NCBI GenBank assembly: GCA_016296485.1
Contig: JAEDJF010000016.1
Span: 1-22,491, forward strand
Length of the DNA: 22,491 nucleotides
Direction: 5' to 3'
Origin: Oscillospiraceae bacterium
GTDB lineage: Bacteria; Bacillota; Clostridia; Oscillospirales; Ruminococcaceae
Below the pieces are notes generated by a model. It did no database searches. It was not told the DNA's origin and saw nothing but the letters and a program-made list of their open reading frames with translations. Numbering within the stretch: the first letter of the stretch is position 1; the number at the start of each line of letters is the position of its first letter. Made by a program: the position numbers and the translations under genes. Below, one piece after another: positions 1 through 9,418 of this stretch.

Positions 1-1
1 G

Positions 2-310
2 TGCGGGGACGGTTCCCTCTACTGCGGGAGCACCCCGGACTATAAAAGACGCATAAAGGAGCACTTTCTCCGCCTCCCGGCGGCGGCAAAATACACCAAG
101 AGCCACCGGGTAACCGGGGTGGAATGTGTCTGGGAAGCGGGCGACAAGATAGCTGCGATGAAGCTGGAGTACCGCTTCAAAAAGCTTCAGAGGGAGAAAA
201 AACTCCGGCTCCTTGAAAACCCGTCCGCCGTCGGGAAGCTGATACCCGAGCTTTCCGAGTATAGCTTCTCCAATATTACGGGTGTCAAAATCGAAGATTG
301 TTTAAATTAA
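2..310 (+). CDS. GIY-YIG nuclease family protein, 5' end missing
   Basis: The frame is open from base 2 of the window to the TAA at 308-310, so the gene starts outside it. The visible part is about 102 residues. It begins with C-G-D-G-S-L-Y-C-G, the end of the GIY-YIG core strand pattern, followed by R-R-I-K-E-H and then A-K-Y-T-K-S-H-R, all typical of the small UPF0213/YhbQ-type single-domain GIY-YIG family. The first strand with the G-I-Y motif is cut off. Members are about 80-110 residues and have a predicted nuclease fold, but the biological role is poorly defined. The C-terminal part after L-L-E-N-P is longer than in the shortest members. A strong terminator follows at once, so this is the last gene of its transcript. 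The family call is from recognised motifs; the function is inference. Confidence 0.8.
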   Translation, partial: CGDGSLYCGSTPDYKRRIKEHFLRLPAAAKYTKSHRVTGVECVWEAGDKIAAMKLEYRFKKLQREKKLRLLENPSAVGKLIPELSEYSFSNITGVKIEDCLN

Positions 311-314
311 AAAA

Positions 315-338
315 GCGCCGCTTTGCGGCGCCTTTTTT
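315..338 (+). terminator. Intrinsic terminator of the GIY-YIG gene
   Basis: A perfect 7-bp GC stem (315-321 with 325-331) closes a TTT loop and is followed by six T after one C. It begins five bases past the stop codon and separates the nuclease gene from the PadR operon. Confidence 0.9.
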
Positions 339-376
339 GTTTGCCGAAAAAATTTCAAAAAATTTCCCTAAACCTA

Positions 377-405
377 TTGACAACTATATCGGCTTGCGAT
401 ATAGT
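377..405 (+). promoter_or_regulatory. Sigma-A-type promoter of the padR operon
   Basis: A consensus TTGACA (-35, 377-382) lies 17 bases before TATAGT (-10, 400-405). The first half of the large palindrome at 385-424 covers the spacer and the -10 box, so a bound repressor would exclude RNA polymerase. Confidence 0.85.
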
Positions 406-424
406 TATATCGCAAGCCGATATA
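385..424 (+). promoter_or_regulatory. Double-palindrome operator, probable PadR site
   Basis: Two 19-bp arms, 385-403 and 406-424, are perfect reverse complements separated by two bases. Each arm is itself an interrupted palindrome, TATATCG-5 bases-CGATATA. The site therefore offers two dyads on adjacent helical faces, as expected for two dimers of a small winged-helix repressor. It covers the promoter spacer, the -10 box and the start region of the gene for a PadR protein, which indicates autorepression. The sequence is seen directly; the binding protein is inferred. Confidence 0.8.
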
Positions 425-467
425 ACGGCGAAAGATATAATTTGCGAAATCAAAAGGAGAAATAAAG

Positions 468-785
468 ATGGAATCCATAGCGCTTACGGAAGCGGTTTAC
501 TATATTCTGCTCTCCCTTGGGGAGCCGATGCACGGCTACGGAATAATGCAGAACGCCGAAAAATTAAGCGGCGGGCGGGTCCGCCTTGCGGCGGGGACTC
601 TTTACGGCGCCATAAACACACTTCTTGAAAAGGGCTGGATAACCGCCCTTCCGTCGGAGGCGGACAGCCGCAAAAAGGAATATATAATCACTTCCCTCGG
701 CAAAAAAGCGGTGGCCGCCGAAACGGAGCGGCTCAAAGAGCTCGTTGCCAACGGAGAAAAAATCATGGGAGGCTGGGACAAATGA
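468..785 (+). CDS. PadR family transcriptional regulator
   Basis: This 105-residue protein is a stand-alone PadR winged helix, close to the short PadR-s1/LmrR type. The N-terminal helix T-E-A-V-Y-Y-I-L-L-S-L, then G-E-P-M-H-G-Y-G-I, the recognition-helix region R-L-A-A-G-T-L-Y-G-A-I and the wing segment around D-S-R-K-K-E-Y are family hallmarks. Such proteins are dimeric repressors that often control a transporter or membrane protein and respond to hydrophobic compounds or envelope stress. The start is set by AAGGAG at 454-459, eight bases upstream. The stop overlaps the next start (ATGA), so it is translationally coupled to the DUF2812 gene. The 40-bp dyad over its promoter points to autoregulation. 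The family call is firm; the inducer is unknown. Confidence 0.93.
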   Translation: MESIALTEAVYYILLSLGEPMHGYGIMQNAEKLSGGRVRLAAGTLYGAINTLLEKGWITALPSEADSRKKEYIITSLGKKAVAAETERLKELVANGEKIMGGWDK

Positions 786-1321
786 GAAAAGTCATAAGAA
801 AATGGTTCTGGGCATGGAATTTTGAAAAAGAGGAGGAGTGGCTCAACGAGATGTCGGCAAAGGGGCTCGCCCTTGTTGACTACACCTTCTGCCGCTACGT
901 CTTTGAGGAGTGCGAGCCCGGGGAGTACGTCTATAAAATGCAGCTTCTTGAAAACCTTCCGAGCCACCCGGAGAGCGAGCAGTATATCCGCTTCATGGAG
1001 GACGCCGGGATAGAGGAAGTCGCCTCCTATATGCGCTGGGTCTGTTTCCGGAAGAAAAACGACGGAACTCCTTTCGAGCTCTTTTCGGACATGGAATCCC
1101 GGATAAAGCACCTTAGAATGATAAACGCGCTTCTTCTGCCCCTCTGCGTTATGAACATGGGAATAGGGCTTACGAATCTGGTGAACCTTATGCAGAACGC
1201 ACCGTCCATGGGGTGGCTTCCCATGCTCAATTTCGCGGTGGCGGCGCTTCTGGGAGTGGGGATTTATAAGATACAAAAGAAAATTAACGTGCTCAAAAAA
1301 GAGCAGACTATAAGGGAGTGA
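782..1321 (+). CDS. DUF2812 domain-containing membrane protein
   Basis: This 179-residue protein begins with a soluble DUF2812-like region. The typical opening is R-K-W-F-W-A-W-N-F-E-K-E-E-E-W-L-N-E-M followed by a G-L-A-L-V-D-Y-T-F-C-R-Y-V-F-E strand pattern. Two hydrophobic segments follow at about residues 113-132 and 142-160, the second ending in a basic tail. The domain has no established biochemical function. In Firmicutes it is very often encoded directly behind a PadR regulator, and here the two genes overlap by four bases (ATGA). It is most likely a membrane protein controlled by that PadR. Its own role (sensing, stress or transport accessory) cannot be told from sequence. Confidence 0.88.
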   Translation: MRKVIRKWFWAWNFEKEEEWLNEMSAKGLALVDYTFCRYVFEECEPGEYVYKMQLLENLPSHPESEQYIRFMEDAGIEEVASYMRWVCFRKKNDGTPFELFSDMESRIKHLRMINALLLPLCVMNMGIGLTNLVNLMQNAPSMGWLPMLNFAVAALLGVGIYKIQKKINVLKKEQTIRE

Positions 1322-1328
1322 GCATGGA

Positions 1329-1580
1329 ATGAAGGATTTCATTTTTGCTGCGCTGCCCTTCATGCTCATGGGGCTTGCCCTAGGGGTGTTTTTCGCGAAT
1401 TTCGCGAAAAGGCAAAAGGAGCCGGAGAAAAATAATGACCTCGCCGGACTCGGAATCGCCTTGGGAACGGCGGTCGGAATAGCCGTTGGCACCGCCCTTG
1501 ACAATGCGGGGCTGGGCGCCGGGCTCGGAATGCTCGCAGGCTCCTGCGGGGACGTATTTCTGGGAGAGGCAAAGAAATAA
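1329..1580 (+). CDS. Small glycine-rich membrane protein, third gene of padR operon
   Basis: This is an 83-residue protein of unknown function. A hydrophobic N-terminal segment (about residues 2-24) is followed by a short charged stretch (R-Q-K-E-P-E-K). Then comes a glycine-rich hydrophobic segment with G-xxx-G spacing (G-T-A-V-G-I-A-V-G-T and G-L-G-A-G-L-G), of the glycine-zipper kind that packs tightly or oligomerises in membranes. The start at 1329 follows the DUF2812 stop by seven bases; AAGGGAG at 1312-1318 is the ribosome binding site. An ATG at 1324 opens only a two-codon frame (ATG GAA TGA) that runs into the real start. It is co-transcribed with padR and DUF2812 and closed by the terminator at 1579. 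No family recognised. Confidence 0.75.
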   Translation: MKDFIFAALPFMLMGLALGVFFANFAKRQKEPEKNNDLAGLGIALGTAVGIAVGTALDNAGLGAGLGMLAGSCGDVFLGEAKK

Positions 1581-1612
1581 AAAAGCGGGCGGCTTCTGCC
1601 GCCCGCTTTTTT
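1579..1612 (+). terminator. Bidirectional intrinsic terminator between convergent genes
   Basis: A perfect GC-rich 9-bp stem (1585-1593 with 1598-1606, TTCT loop) is flanked by six A and six T, so it works for either strand. It serves the padR operon on plus and the P-loop kinase gene on minus, whose TAA stop overlaps the T tract. Confidence 0.92.
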
Positions 1613-2132
1613 ATATGCTTTTTAAAATTTCGTCAATGTTAAAGGGCTTTTCGGAGTCGATAACGACTTCACCCTCGCCTTTTGGCGGCTGAAAGCCGCC
1701 CCAGAAGCGAAGAAGCTCCTCCTCCGGAACCGGAAGGCTGTTGGGTCCGTTTTTCCCCGCCCTGTCGGCAAGGCGCTCCTTGAGCACCGGAAGGCTCGCT
1801 TTCATATAGATGAGCACCGGCTCTGCGCCGAGGCTTTCGCCGAAGGCGCGGAACTCGTCCCGCTGGGCTTTGTGGCAAAAGCACATATCTATTACGACGC
1901 TTTTGCCCTCGGCGGCAAAGTTAGCTGCCCGGCTTTTGAGCCGCTCGATGCCCTGTTTCTTGAGGAACGCCTTGTGCTCCGGGGTCAAAACGTCCGAAAG
2001 GACGTAAAAATCCGGCCAAAGCTCCTCGTCAATGGAAAGGCGGGCGAGGCCCCGGCTTTCCAGCAGCTTTGAAAAATAGGTCTTTCCGGAACCGGAGGTT
2101 CCGCACATCATAATTAATTTCGGCTTTGACAT
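1611..2132 (-). CDS. AAA family P-loop ATPase/kinase (zeta/PNK-like)
   Basis: This is a 173-residue single-domain protein with a Walker A G-T-S-G-S-G-K-T at residues 11-18, directly after the first strand. An S-I-D-E-E segment follows, then a V-V-I-D-M strand and an arginine-rich lid (L-K-E-R-L-A-D-R). This is the pattern of the AAA_33 group of small nucleotide-dependent kinases (polynucleotide kinase, zeta toxin, chloramphenicol phosphotransferase relatives). The substrate cannot be assigned. I chose the ATG at 2132 because a GGGGGTG ribosome binding site lies about eight bases upstream of it; an in-frame ATG at 2159 has none. No antitoxin-like gene flanks it, so a toxin role has no support here. 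It is convergent with the padR operon and shares its terminator. Confidence 0.82.
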   Translation of the reverse strand: MSKPKLIMMCGTSGSGKTYFSKLLESRGLARLSIDEELWPDFYVLSDVLTPEHKAFLKKQGIERLKSRAANFAAEGKSVVIDMCFCHKAQRDEFRAFGESLGAEPVLIYMKASLPVLKERLADRAGKNGPNSLPVPEEELLRFWGGFQPPKGEGEVVIDSEKPFNIDEILKSI

Positions 2133-2162
2133 CAATGAGCACCCCCGTGCAAAAAACAATAG

Positions 2163-2182
2163 GGGCGGTCGCGGGACCGCCC
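2163..2182 (-). terminator. Probable terminator downstream of ttcA (minus strand)
   Basis: A perfect 8-bp stem (2163-2170 with 2175-2182) has a four-base loop. On the minus strand it is followed by CTATTG and six T. It lies between ttcA and the kinase gene; the interrupted T tract makes its strength uncertain. Confidence 0.55.
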
Positions 2183-2203
2183 AAATCTTAAAAAAACAAA
2201 CCT

Positions 2204-2980
2204 TTAAATTTTCGAATATCTTTCCATGCTGTCGTCGCCCTCGAGCCCCCAGCCGCAGATTCTTCCGCGCTGCATAGCGCCGAGGAGCTTGCTTCCGAGG
2301 CAGTCATAGCCCTCCTCGTGCTCAAGGCGCTCCATGAGCATCTTGACGTGCTCACGCTCCGTGTGCTTGTCCGCGGGGCATCGGCTCTTGACAATGGGAA
2401 GGTGTTCGTGGTTTGCGATTCGGAGGATTTCGTCCTCGTGGCAATAGATAAGCGGGCGGATAACGGTTATCTCCTTCCTAGAGAGCCAGGTCACCGGAGA
2501 GAAGCAGCCGATTCTTCCCTCGTCAAAGAGGTTCATCATAAAGGTCTCAACCGCGTCCTCGAAATTGTGCCCGAGTGCCATTTTGTTGCAACCCTTTTCT
2601 TTCGCAACATCGTGGAGAAGCCCCCGGCGCATCCGAGCGCAAAGGGAGCAGGGGTTCTTTTCCTTTCGGTCCTCGAAAATGATATTTCCGATGTTGGTGC
2701 GCCGAAGGACAAACTCGATTCCCCGTTCTTCGCAGAAAGCGGAAAGCTCGGAGTAATCGTTGGGCTCTCCGCCGAACTGCGGGTCAAGACAGACGGCGAC
2801 GATTTCATAGTCAATTCCGATAAAACGGCGAAGCCCCGCGAGCCCCGCAAGGAGCGAAACGGAGTCCTTTCCGCCGGAAACGCCCACGGCTATCCGGTCG
2901 CCGTTTTGAATCATATCGTAATCCTCAATAGCCTTGCGCATAGCGCCCATCAGCTTTTGCAGAGTGTTGTCGCCGGACAT
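2204..2980 (-). CDS. ttcA: tRNA 2-thiocytidine biosynthesis protein, TtcA family
   Basis: This 258-residue protein belongs to the TtcA branch of the PP-loop ATPases. The PP-loop S-G-G-K-D-S is at residues 35-40. The C-S-L-C pair (C111, C114) and a third cysteine in S-R-C-P (C201) are placed as the three cysteines that hold the [4Fe-4S] cluster in TtcA/TtuA enzymes. The family adenylates and thiolates C32 in tRNA anticodon loops in an Fe-S-dependent way. The start at 2980 has a purine-rich GGAAAGGG about 11 bases upstream. It lies 53 bases after trmL on the same strand, so both anticodon-loop modification genes may share a transcript. The family is firm; the exact tRNA target is inferred. Confidence 0.88.
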   Translation of the reverse strand: MSGDNTLQKLMGAMRKAIEDYDMIQNGDRIAVGVSGGKDSVSLLAGLAGLRRFIGIDYEIVAVCLDPQFGGEPNDYSELSAFCEERGIEFVLRRTNIGNIIFEDRKEKNPCSLCARMRRGLLHDVAKEKGCNKMALGHNFEDAVETFMMNLFDEGRIGCFSPVTWLSRKEITVIRPLIYCHEDEILRIANHEHLPIVKSRCPADKHTEREHVKMLMERLEHEEGYDCLGSKLLGAMQRGRICGWGLEGDDSMERYSKI

Positions 2981-3016
2981 TTATGTATCAGCCCTTTCCG
3001 GTGCAAATTTAAAGTT

Positions 3017-3033
3017 TTGCCGCAGAGCGGCAA
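3017..3033 (-). terminator. Weak hairpin after trmL
   Basis: A 7-bp stem (3017-3023 with 3027-3033) with a three-base loop directly abuts the trmL stop. On the minus strand it is followed by AACTTTAAA rather than a T run, so it may only partly end transcription before ttcA. Confidence 0.35.
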
Positions 3034-3543
3034 TTAAACCCCGGCGTCCTCCCAGCTGTAATTCCGAAGCTCCCCGGAATCCTGTAAATCCGGGTAGTCC
3101 CATTGGCGGAGCACCTCGTAGGCGGCGATGGCCACGCTGTTCGAGAGGTTGAGGCTCCGAAGCGTCGGGCGCATGGGAATCCGCACGGCGGTGCCGGGGT
3201 TATTAAAGAGAAGCTCCTCCGGAAGCCCCGCGTCCTCCCGCCCGAAGACGAGGTACGCCCCGTCCGGATAGGAGACGTCGCTGTGGCGGTGGAGCCCCTT
3301 GGTGGTGAAATAATAAAAATAGCCGCTGTTTTTTGAAAAGAAGTCGTCGAGCCCGTCGTAATAGCTTATGTCGAGCTTGTCCCAGTAGTCGAGCCCCGCC
3401 CTTTTGAGCTTCTTGTCGTCGATGACAAAGCCCATGGGTCCAACGAGATGAAGCCTTGCGCCGGTGACGGCGCAGGTGCGGGAGATGTTGCCGGTATTCT
3501 GGGGAATCTGGGGCTCGACGAGAACGATGTTTAAAGTCGCCAT
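3034..3543 (-). CDS. trmL: tRNA (cytidine(34)-2'-O)-methyltransferase TrmL
   Basis: This 169-residue SPOUT methyltransferase starts M-A-T-L-N-I-V-L-V-E-P-Q-I-P-Q-N-T-G, the TrmL N-terminal signature. The three SPOUT motifs follow: N-T-G-N-I-S-R-T, the G-R-E-D-A-G-L-P loop, and I-P-M-R with S-L-N-L-S-N-S-V-A at the C-terminal trefoil knot. It methylates the ribose of the wobble base in leucine tRNAs with S-adenosylmethionine. The open frame runs 43 codons further upstream into secA, but the ATG at 3543 is chosen because it matches the family N-terminus and sits one base after the secA stop (TAAAATG). The weak GGAAAA upstream and the one-base gap imply translational coupling to secA. Confidence 0.93.
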   Translation of the reverse strand: MATLNIVLVEPQIPQNTGNISRTCAVTGARLHLVGPMGFVIDDKKLKRAGLDYWDKLDISYYDGLDDFFSKNSGYFYYFTTKGLHRHSDVSYPDGAYLVFGREDAGLPEELLFNNPGTAVRIPMRPTLRSLNLSNSVAIAAYEVLRQWDYPDLQDSGELRNYSWEDAGV

Positions 3544-3544
3544 T

Positions 3545-6259
<2,715 letters not shown>

Positions 6260-6316
6260 CTAAAAGCTCCTTTATAGTAAATAGAGATATCAATTCAATC
6301 TTTAATCTAAATTATA

Positions 6317-6345
6317 ATTTTACTGCGATATTATTATAATGTCAA
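6317..6345 (-). promoter_or_regulatory. Promoter of secA (minus strand)
   Basis: On the minus strand TTGACA (6345-6340) is followed after 17 bases by TAAAAT (6322-6317). This places the start of transcription about 50 bases before the secA ATG. A second TATAAT lies five bases further on. Confidence 0.6.
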
Positions 6346-6471
6346 TTAATAGGATGTAAACGTTTTAAAAACCATCAAAGTCGGTGCGGCAAAATGATAT
6401 ATATTTTTGTTTATTTCAATCTTTTAATGTTTAATTAAAATTCTCAATGAAGAATCATTATATCGGTAAGG

Positions 6472-6500
6472 TTGTTTTTTGCTAAAAATTATGTTTTAAT
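6472..6500 (+). promoter_or_regulatory. Possible promoter of the AraC regulator gene
   Basis: TTGTTT (6472-6477), a 17-base spacer and TTTAAT (6495-6500) lie 37 bases before the araC-type start. The whole 6300-6530 stretch is AT-rich, so chance matches are likely; this is a weak call. Confidence 0.35.
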
Positions 6501-6537
6501 AAATTTAATTAATGTGAGGTTATTTAAGGGAGAAATT

Positions 6538-7437
6538 ATGATATACTCTACAAGCGAATCAACTATAGATTTCGGTAAAATGGAATCCATACCAGAATGC
6601 AACGATAAATTTCCGGTAGTGTGCTATGAATACGATTTGTATTTTAGGACAGAGCCATGGCATTGGCACGATGAGTTTGAAGCTACAATTATAGAAGAAG
6701 GAGAGGCAATTTTAAAACTTGAAGGAGAGGAATATACTTTAAGAAAAGGTGAAGGATATCTAATCAATTCGGAAGTATTGCACTCTTTGATGAGCAACAA
6801 TAGGACTCATTGTAAAATTTGCAGTATGGTTTTTAGAAAGAATTTTATTGGCGGTGTTCCTGAAAGCATTTTTTGGGAAAAGTATATTTTCCCGGTAACG
6901 GAAAAACGAGACTTCTATGGGTGGGTACTGAAAAGCAGTATTGAATGGCAAAATGAAATTCTTCAAATGATTGAAAAAGTTTTTGAACTTTTTAAAAATG
7001 AAACCGAAGATTATGAGATTGAAACAAGGGAAATACTTTCAAGGTTGCTTTCAGTTACAATAAAAAGACTCCCTTCGTCCAATAATAATAAAAACAATAC
7101 AAAGCAGAATAGCATTCATAAAATTAAAGTGATGCTCCTATATATTTGGCAAAATTATTCAAGTTCAATAACGCTTTCTGACATTGCCAAAGCCGGTGCG
7201 ACCGGAAAAAATGACTGTATGCTTTGTTTTGCAAAATCTGTGGGAATGTCACCGATTCAATATCTAAAAAACTACCGTCTTGAAAAAGCAGCGGAATACC
7301 TTACTTATACAGAAAGAAAAATATCTGAAATATCTGAACTTTGTGGTTTTCAGGATAAAAGCTACTTTTCAAAGTCGTTTAGCCAAAAATATGGTCAAAA
7401 GCCTTTTGACTATAGAAAAGCATCCCGGATAAAATAG
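6538..7437 (+). CDS. AraC family transcriptional regulator with N-terminal cupin
   Basis: This 299-residue regulator has an N-terminal cupin sensor: W-H-W-H-D-E-F-E, then G-E-A-I-L-K-L-E-G-E-E-Y-T-L and G-E-G-Y-L-I-N. A C-terminal AraC/XylS double helix-turn-helix follows, with G-M-S-P-I-Q-Y-L-K-N-Y-R-L-E-K-A in the first half and I-S-E-I-S-E-L-C-G-F and K-S-Y-F-S-K-S-F in the second. The cupin of such proteins usually binds a sugar or related ligand. I start at 6538 (ATG after AAGGGAGA), not at the in-frame 6472, which has no ribosome binding site. The gene is strikingly AT-rich compared with secA and points the same way as the sugar transporter and dehydrogenase genes, whose promoter carries paired repeats. 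It is probably their activator; the ligand is unknown. Confidence 0.9.
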   Translation: MIYSTSESTIDFGKMESIPECNDKFPVVCYEYDLYFRTEPWHWHDEFEATIIEEGEAILKLEGEEYTLRKGEGYLINSEVLHSLMSNNRTHCKICSMVFRKNFIGGVPESIFWEKYIFPVTEKRDFYGWVLKSSIEWQNEILQMIEKVFELFKNETEDYEIETREILSRLLSVTIKRLPSSNNNKNNTKQNSIHKIKVMLLYIWQNYSSSITLSDIAKAGATGKNDCMLCFAKSVGMSPIQYLKNYRLEKAAEYLTYTERKISEISELCGFQDKSYFSKSFSQKYGQKPFDYRKASRIK

Positions 7438-7446
7438 CGATCACCG

Positions 7447-7487
7447 AATAAAAACCTGTTTGCTTTAAAAGCAAACAGGTTTTTATT
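7447..7487 (+). terminator. Intrinsic terminator after the AraC gene
   Basis: A perfect 17-bp stem (7447-7463 with 7471-7487) closes a seven-base loop, with A-rich and T-rich ends. It separates the regulator gene from the transporter operon and may act in both directions. Confidence 0.92.
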
Positions 7488-7500
7488 ATATTTATATCAA

Positions 7501-7577
7501 TGATTTTCTCATAAAAAATAAATGATTTAGCAACACATTACTTTATAATAGGTGATTTTATCATAAAAAAATAGTGA
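7501..7577 (+). repeat. Tandem 25-bp imperfect direct repeats, candidate AraC binding sites
   Basis: Copies at 7501-7525 and 7553-7577 match at 21 of 25 positions and share TGATTTT and TCATAAAAAA. Their starts are 52 bp apart, about five helical turns, so both lie on one DNA face. Within the first copy the octamer AATGATTT recurs 22 bp later. The second copy ends nine bases before the -35 box of the transporter promoter, a normal place for an AraC-type activator. The repeats are seen; the binding is inferred. Confidence 0.6.
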
Positions 7578-7586
7578 CCATAACCA

Positions 7587-7615
7587 TTGTTAAAAAACAA
7601 ACAAAATACTATACT
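7587..7615 (+). promoter_or_regulatory. Promoter of the sugar transporter-SDR operon
   Basis: TTGTTA (7587-7592), a 17-base spacer and TATACT (7610-7615) give a promoter with a good -10 and an imperfect -35. This fits dependence on an activator bound at the upstream repeats. The leader to the start codon is about 47 bases. Confidence 0.7.
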
Positions 7616-7668
7616 TATGAATCGAATGGAATTCCAAACAAATTTATTATTTTTTTTAGGAGAAAACC

Positions 7669-8541
7669 ATGGAATTTTTAATTGGTCTTCTTCCGGCGTT
7701 TTTCTGGGGATTTACTCCTGTTGTAGTAAACAAGCTTGGCGGTAAACCTATCAACCAACAGCTTGGCACTTCATTCGGATGCGGAATCCTTGCGCTCGGA
7801 ATATTTATTTTTGCAAAACCTGAATTTACAACACAGGTAATTATCGGATGCATTATATCAGGTCTCGCGTGGTCAGTAGGTCAGCTTTGCCAGTACACTT
7901 CCTATGTAATACTCGGTACTTCCAAAGCATTTGCACTCTCTATAAGCATTGAAATGGTGCTTAATGCAATAGTCGGTGTTTTTGTTTTTCATGAATGGAG
8001 CACAGTAAGTCAGATTATTTTTGGTTTGTCAGCAATTGCCTGCGTGGTTATAGGCGGGAATCTCACTGCTTTCACTTCTGAAAAGTCCACCGCAAGCAAG
8101 GATCAATTAAAAAAAGGATTCTTTACCCTGCTTATTGGTGCATGCGGTTTCTGTGTATGGAATTACGCTCTTCGCGTAGTGAATGCTGACGGCATAGGAG
8201 CGCTTTGCCCACAGGCAGTTGGAATGATTCTCGGTTCGCTTATTTTAAGTGTTTTTGTTGGAAAGGATACGAAAAAGTTCGATTCAACGACATTTAAACA
8301 GATAATACCGGGACTTATTTATGCGGCAGCAAACGCGACTCTCGTACTTTCCAACATGCTTAACGGTGTTGCGATAGGCTATACTATGGCGCAGTTATGC
8401 CTTGTAATAGAAACTCTTCTTGGTTTCGTTATTCTTAAAGAACATAAACATAAAACGCCCTCAGAACTCAAACATTCTATTGCAGGTGCGATATTTATCA
8501 CCGCAGGCTGTATTATGGTAGGCTTTGTGGGATCTATATAA
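7669..8541 (+). CDS. GRP family sugar transporter (GlcU/RhaT-like)
   Basis: This 290-residue polytopic membrane protein of the drug/metabolite transporter superfamily has about ten predicted transmembrane segments. The opening L-L-P-A-F-F-W-G-F-T-P and N-K-L-G-G-K-P-I-N-Q-Q-L-G is the hallmark of the glucose/ribose porter (GRP) group, which includes GlcU of Bacillus and Staphylococcus. Such proteins import hexoses or ribose with a cation gradient. An AGGAG site lies seven bases before ATG 7669. It is followed 27 bases later by an SDR dehydrogenase gene with its own ribosome binding site, an arrangement like glcU-gdh of Bacillus subtilis. It probably brings in the sugar or sugar-like compound that the dehydrogenase oxidises. 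The family is well supported; the substrate is not known. Confidence 0.87.
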   Translation: MEFLIGLLPAFFWGFTPVVVNKLGGKPINQQLGTSFGCGILALGIFIFAKPEFTTQVIIGCIISGLAWSVGQLCQYTSYVILGTSKAFALSISIEMVLNAIVGVFVFHEWSTVSQIIFGLSAIACVVIGGNLTAFTSEKSTASKDQLKKGFFTLLIGACGFCVWNYALRVVNADGIGALCPQAVGMILGSLILSVFVGKDTKKFDSTTFKQIIPGLIYAAANATLVLSNMLNGVAIGYTMAQLCLVIETLLGFVILKEHKHKTPSELKHSIAGAIFITAGCIMVGFVGSI

Positions 8542-8568
8542 ATATTCAACAATAAAGGAAGTAGTAAA

Positions 8569-9327
8569 ATGGACAGAGTAAAAGATAAGGTTGCAATCGT
8601 AACCGGAGCAGGCAGCGGCCTTGGAAGAGCAGAAGCAGTTATGCTTGCAAAAGAAGGCGCAAAAGTTGCAGTAACCGATATCAACGATGCTTCCGGCATG
8701 GAAACCGTTGAGATCATCAGAAACGCCGGCGGCGAAGCAGAATATTGGCATCTTGATGCTTCCGAAGAAAAAGAATGCAAAGCAGTTATCGACGCTGTTG
8801 CAGAAAAATTCGGCAAGATTGATATTCTTGTAAACAACGCAGGTATCACCGGTCCCGATGTTACCACCGAGGAAATCACCGAGGAAGATTGGGACAGAAT
8901 GTTCAAAATCAACGTAAAAAGTGTTCTTTTTATGACCAAACACACCATTCCCTATATGCGTAAAAACGGAAAAGGTTCAATAGTCAATACATCTTCTCTT
9001 TCGGGAATAGTGGGTGACACGGAGCTTACTCCTTATCATGCAACTAAAGGCACCATTGTGATTATGACTCAAAAAGATGCTATTCAATATGCCCCGGAGC
9101 ATATCCGTGTAAACTGCGTTTGCCCTGGTACTGTTATGACTCCCCTTGTTCAGGGACTCCTTAAAGATGACCCCCATTATCTTGATAACGATATCAAAAG
9201 ATATCCAATCGGCTATTTCGGAGAGCCGAACGATGTGGCTTACGGCGTACTGTTTCTTGCTTCTGATGAAGGCCGTTTTGTTACTGGTACAAAACTCGTG
9301 ATTGATGGTGGTTATTCCGCACAATAA
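8569..9327 (+). CDS. Short-chain dehydrogenase/reductase, NAD-type, second gene of sugar operon
   Basis: This 252-residue classical SDR has the T-G-A-G-S-G-L-G nucleotide-binding loop (12-19), Asp37 at the end of the second strand (favouring NAD over NADP) and N-N-A-G at 89-92. The catalytic set N115, S143, Y156 and K160 is present in Y-H-A-T-K, with the V-C-P-G-T-V-M-T-P segment and the C-terminal I-D-G-G-Y intact. The nearest functional types are glucose 1-dehydrogenase, 3-oxoacyl-ACP reductase-like and hydroxysteroid dehydrogenases; sequence alone cannot choose. Its pairing with a GRP transporter favours oxidation of an imported sugar or polyol. AAAGGAAG lies just upstream of ATG 8569. The operon ends at the hairpin at 9361. 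Confidence 0.88.
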   Translation: MDRVKDKVAIVTGAGSGLGRAEAVMLAKEGAKVAVTDINDASGMETVEIIRNAGGEAEYWHLDASEEKECKAVIDAVAEKFGKIDILVNNAGITGPDVTTEEITEEDWDRMFKINVKSVLFMTKHTIPYMRKNGKGSIVNTSSLSGIVGDTELTPYHATKGTIVIMTQKDAIQYAPEHIRVNCVCPGTVMTPLVQGLLKDDPHYLDNDIKRYPIGYFGEPNDVAYGVLFLASDEGRFVTGTKLVIDGGYSAQ

Positions 9328-9360
9328 TTAGCTCATACCCCCAACAAGTGAAATAAATTT

Positions 9361-9418
9361 AAGAACAGGCGTAGCAGAATTTACTTAAAAATTTTGCTAC
9401 GCCTGCTCTTATTTTATG
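9361..9418 (+). terminator. Terminator of the sugar transporter-SDR operon
   Basis: Arms 9361-9382 and 9389-9410 form a 22-bp stem with one G-U pair and one mismatch around a six-base loop, followed by ATTTTATG and a run of seven T. It starts 33 bases after the SDR stop and marks the right end of the AT-rich gene block. Confidence 0.85.

Noticed and set aside
602..1504. Minus-strand 300-codon frame across the padR/DUF2812 genes
   Set aside because: It lies opposite three well-supported coupled genes, has low-complexity composition and no recognisable motif.
1611..2132. Zeta-toxin-type toxin-antitoxin locus
   Set aside because: The P-loop kinase fold fits, but no small antitoxin gene is adjacent, and the gene sits between unrelated units.
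6260..6537. Search of the secA-AraC intergenic region for insertion-sequence ends, attachment sites or RNA genes
   Set aside because: Only AT-rich sequence with two promoter-like elements was seen; no inverted-repeat ends, target duplication or tRNA fragment.
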